This document shows, in pieces, positions 61,683 through 64,000 of a stretch of DNA of 64,000 nt. The first letter of the stretch is position 1; the number at the start of each line of letters is the position of its first letter. The notes beneath the pieces were generated by a model. That model was not told the origin of the DNA, ran no database searches, and saw only the letters and a list, made by a program, of their open reading frames with translations. The translations under genes were made by a program, and so were the position numbers. The DNA comes from Spartobacteria bacterium (GTDB lineage Bacteria > Verrucomicrobiota > Verrucomicrobiia > Chthoniobacterales > UBA10450), in the NCBI GenBank assembly GCA_021325495.1, contig JAJPGZ010000002.1:434001-498000 (forward strand), written 5' to 3'.

Positions 61683-64000
61683 CTATTCTGCCCGCAACGC
61701 GACGACCGGATCGACCCGGGTGGCGCGTCGCGCCGGCAAAAAGCAGGCGAAGAGCGCGATGAGGGCGAGACCGATGATGGCGATGGCGAATGCGGGAACA
61801 TCCATCGCGCCGACGTTGTAGAGAACTGCATTTAACGCACGACTGGTGGCGATGGCGCCGATTAATCCCAAGCCGATGCCGAGGCCGACCATTTGCGCGC
61901 CATGAGTCAGCACGAGACGGAAAACATCGCCGCGCGCGGCGCCTAATGCCATCCGAATGCCGAGCTCGCGCGTGCGTTGCGTGACCGACAGAGCCATCAC
62001 TCCGTAAAGTCCGACGCTGGCCAGAATGATTGCGAGCGCGGCGAAAACGCCGAGCAAGGTCATGATGAGTCGACGCGCGGCCAGGCTGTTCGCGATGTTG
62101 CTTTCCATGGTCGAGATGGACGAAACAGGCTGCTCCGGGTCTAACGACTGCACCGCTTGTTTCACCGACGAAACGAGCGAAAGCGGATCGCCATTCGCCG
62201 CTTTTATTAAAAGAGTGTTTTCATCCTGCGGATATTGCGCCTGACACATGTACATTTGCGGAAAATTGAATTTCTCGACGTTGTTTTCCCCGGGCGCTTC
62301 GTTGCGCGTGCGCGGCACGACGCCGATCACGGTCATGGGCGGCGGATGCAGTTTTTCTTCAACCTGATTGTCATCGATGTGTTGGCCGATCGGGTCCTGG
62401 TTCGGGAAATATCGGCGCGCGAAACTTTCGTCGATGATAACAGATCGCGGCGCGCCGCTGAATCCATCTCGTTTCGCTTCCGGACGGGCGGGGAAAACAT
62501 CGCGTTGGTCGAAGGCGCGACCGCGCAAGATCGACATGTTCATCACGCGAAAATAATCCGGCGAGATCATGTTCATTTCGGCCGAGGGTTCTTTGCCTTG
62601 CTCGACAGGCGGCGTGCCGGTGACGTGGAAGCTGCTGTCCCATTCGGTGTCGTCGAACGGAACATTGGCGCCGATCGCCGCGGCCGAAACATTCGGGAGC
62701 GCGCGGATGCGCTCGATTAATTGCGCATTGAAAGCGGCGATCTTTTCGTCAGTCGGATATCGCGCTTTCGGGAGCGACAAGTTCATCGTGAGAATGGCGC
62801 GCGGATCAAAACCGAGCGGCGCATTTTGCGCGCGCCAAAAACTTTTCAGCGTAAGACCGGCTGCTGCCAGGAGCACGAGAGCGAGGGCCATTTGCGCGAT
62901 GACGAGAATGGCGCGGGCGCGCTGTCGATTTGCGCCGTCGCTCGATGCGCGACCGGCGCCTTGATGCAATTCGAGTGCGAGAGAACTCGAACGCGAAATG
63001 CGAAACGCCGGCCAAATGCCAATGAGAACTCCGGAAACGATCGCGACGCCGGCAGTAAAGGCGAGGGCGGTGAAATCAATTCGCGTTTCGTGAAACCGCG
63101 GGACTTTGCTCGGACTGAGAGCGACAATCGCGTCGAGGCTCCAAAGCGATAGCAAGATTGCCAGGATTCCGCCGAGAAAAACGAGGACGCCGCTCTCGAT
63201 CAAGAGTTGACGGAACAGCGCGGTGCGGCTCGCACCCAGCGCGGCGCGGATGGCCAATTCGCGTGTGCGTGTCAGCGCCTGCGAGAGTTGAAGGTTCGCG
63301 ACGTTGGCGCACGCGATCAGAAGAACGCACGCCACCGCCGCGAACAGCAACCACACACTCTGCCGATAATCCTGCACCGCCGCGTCGAGCAGGATGCGCG
63401 CATTGACGCTTCGTCCCGCATCTTCTTTCGGATAACGCTGCGCCAAATCGCGCGCGATGTTGTTCATGTCGTCCGCGGCTTGTTTCAGATTCACGCCGGG
63501 CTTGAGTCGGCCCAGCGCGGAAAACCCCGGATGATTGCCGCGCTGTAAAACGGATTCTTCCGCGCGCAAATCGTCGAGCGGAAGATAAACTTCGGCCGCG
63601 CGCGGAAGCGAGACCGTCTCCGGAACAATCCCGATGATTTCGCGCGGAACACCATCGATCAAAATCTGTTTTCCGATCGCATCAGCCGATCCGCCGAAGC
63701 GACGCTGCCAGAATCGATGTGTGAGCAGGACAACCTTTTTTCCGCCGGCAACATCTTCCGCTTCCGTAAAATCGCGTCCCAGCTTCGGCGGAGTACCGAG
63801 AATGTTGAAAAAATTCCAGGTGACGCGTCCGGCGATGATCCGTTCCGGCGCGGTTTCGCCGCCGCCGCCCGAGCAATTGACATTGTCGCGACGAAACAAT
63901 GCGATGTCGGTGAAACCGCGCTGGGCCGCGCGCCAGTCGAGATAATTCGGATAACTGACCGAGCCGGAGTCGAATGTTTCACTCCGCTCGCGCAACAATA
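61683..64000 (-). CDS. ADOP-type ABC transporter permease (MacB/FtsX fold), N-terminus outside window
   Basis: About 772 residues are visible. The upstream end runs off the window; the frame is open to base 64000 and the family is usually about 800 residues or more. Features: a periplasmic MacB-type domain (SGSVSYPNYLDWRAAQRGFTDIALFR, VTWNFFNILGTPPKLGRDF), FtsX segments (SVWLLFAAVACVLLIACANVANLQLSQALTRTRELAIRAALGASR), a second periplasmic part and a C-terminal FtsX half (TQRTRELGIRMALGAARGDVFRLVLTHGAQMVGLGIGLGLIGA). This two-fold arrangement is the ADOP (acidobacterial duplicated orphan permease) family, found without its own ATPase gene. The exported substrate is unknown. Confidence 0.9.
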   Translation of the reverse strand, partial: LLRERSETFDSGSVSYPNYLDWRAAQRGFTDIALFRRDNVNCSGGGGETAPERIIAGRVTWNFFNILGTPPKLGRDFTEAEDVAGGKKVVLLTHRFWQRRFGGSADAIGKQILIDGVPREIIGIVPETVSLPRAAEVYLPLDDLRAEESVLQRGNHPGFSALGRLKPGVNLKQAADDMNNIARDLAQRYPKEDAGRSVNARILLDAAVQDYRQSVWLLFAAVACVLLIACANVANLQLSQALTRTRELAIRAALGASRTALFRQLLIESGVLVFLGGILAILLSLWSLDAIVALSPSKVPRFHETRIDFTALAFTAGVAIVSGVLIGIWPAFRISRSSSLALELHQGAGRASSDGANRQRARAILVIAQMALALVLLAAAGLTLKSFWRAQNAPLGFDPRAILTMNLSLPKARYPTDEKIAAFNAQLIERIRALPNVSAAAIGANVPFDDTEWDSSFHVTGTPPVEQGKEPSAEMNMISPDYFRVMNMSILRGRAFDQRDVFPARPEAKRDGFSGAPRSVIIDESFARRYFPNQDPIGQHIDDNQVEEKLHPPPMTVIGVVPRTRNEAPGENNVEKFNFPQMYMCQAQYPQDENTLLIKAANGDPLSLVSSVKQAVQSLDPEQPVSSISTMESNIANSLAARRLIMTLLGVFAALAIILASVGLYGVMALSVTQRTRELGIRMALGAARGDVFRLVLTHGAQMVGLGIGLGLIGAIATSRALNAVLYNVGAMDVPAFAIAIIGLALIALFACFLPARRATRVDPVVALRAE

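Overview
The window is GC-rich bacterial DNA made of two different parts that meet at a tRNA-Thr(UGU) gene at 25396-25471. The gene set (TMTC-like TPR membrane protein, ADOP-type permease, stand-alone LOR/SDH domain, TAT-exported Gfo/Idh/MocA protein, DUF4198 and DUF6799 proteins) fits a soil or freshwater member of the PVC group, most likely Verrucomicrobiota. No rRNA is present, so this placement is an inference.

Left part (1-about 25,395): an integrated, mobilizable copper/silver/heavy-metal resistance island whose left end lies outside the window. It carries one RND efflux system on the minus strand (adaptor fragment plus TolC) and a second complete one on the plus strand (TolC, adaptor, CzcA/CusA pump, 3241-8989). 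After these comes a long plus-strand run of metal-handling genes: a CBM48-like protein, a 40-residue His-rich lipoprotein, a secreted HEGEEH protein, a Csp/DUF326 four-helix copper protein, a Met/His-rich membrane protein, a MDHSKMPGM-repeat lipoprotein, a third TolC, a multicopper oxidase with an added metal-binding tail, a paired SMR transporter and a DUF6799 protein. A terminator and a DUF4198 gene separate this cargo from the mobility module: a VirD4/TraD-type coupling protein, a small membrane protein, a ParA-like ATPase, a small accessory protein, a hairpin-rich oriT candidate, a MobF relaxase-helicase, an excisionase-like HTH protein and a tyrosine integrase next to the tRNA. No mating-pair (T4SS) genes are visible.

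Right part (25,476-64,000): chromosomal backbone. It holds a signalling cluster (Ser/Thr kinase with PEGA repeats, FHA-cyclase, cNMP-binding histidine kinase), cardiolipin synthase, an SsuABC/TauABC-like ABC importer, priA, a lytic transglycosylase, an HMG-CoA-lyase-like gene, polX, a split arginine-dihydrolase/LOR-SDH pair, a large secreted protein, thiG, an orphan DNA methyltransferase, an OB-HD nuclease, sodC, an AguB-like amidase, cyclophilin, carB, sufE, a sulfurtransferase, a small operon (CDGSH, SDR, amidohydrolase, GNAT), a STAS protein, a RhlE-like helicase, a YfcE-like phosphoesterase and a partial ADOP permease.

The most unusual signal is a dispersed 10-mer, AAGATCGACA/TGTCGATCTT. 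I count about 65 exact copies in the right 38.6 kb, on both strands, in all coding frames and between genes, where about 0.07 would be expected by chance. I found none in the left 25.4 kb. Its density is like that of DNA uptake sequences in Pasteurellaceae and Neisseriaceae. A second, weaker motif, T[C/T]GTTAGGC, is also enriched only on the right. Both stop at the island border, so they mark host versus acquired DNA and may belong to an undescribed uptake, methylation or chromosome-organisation system.
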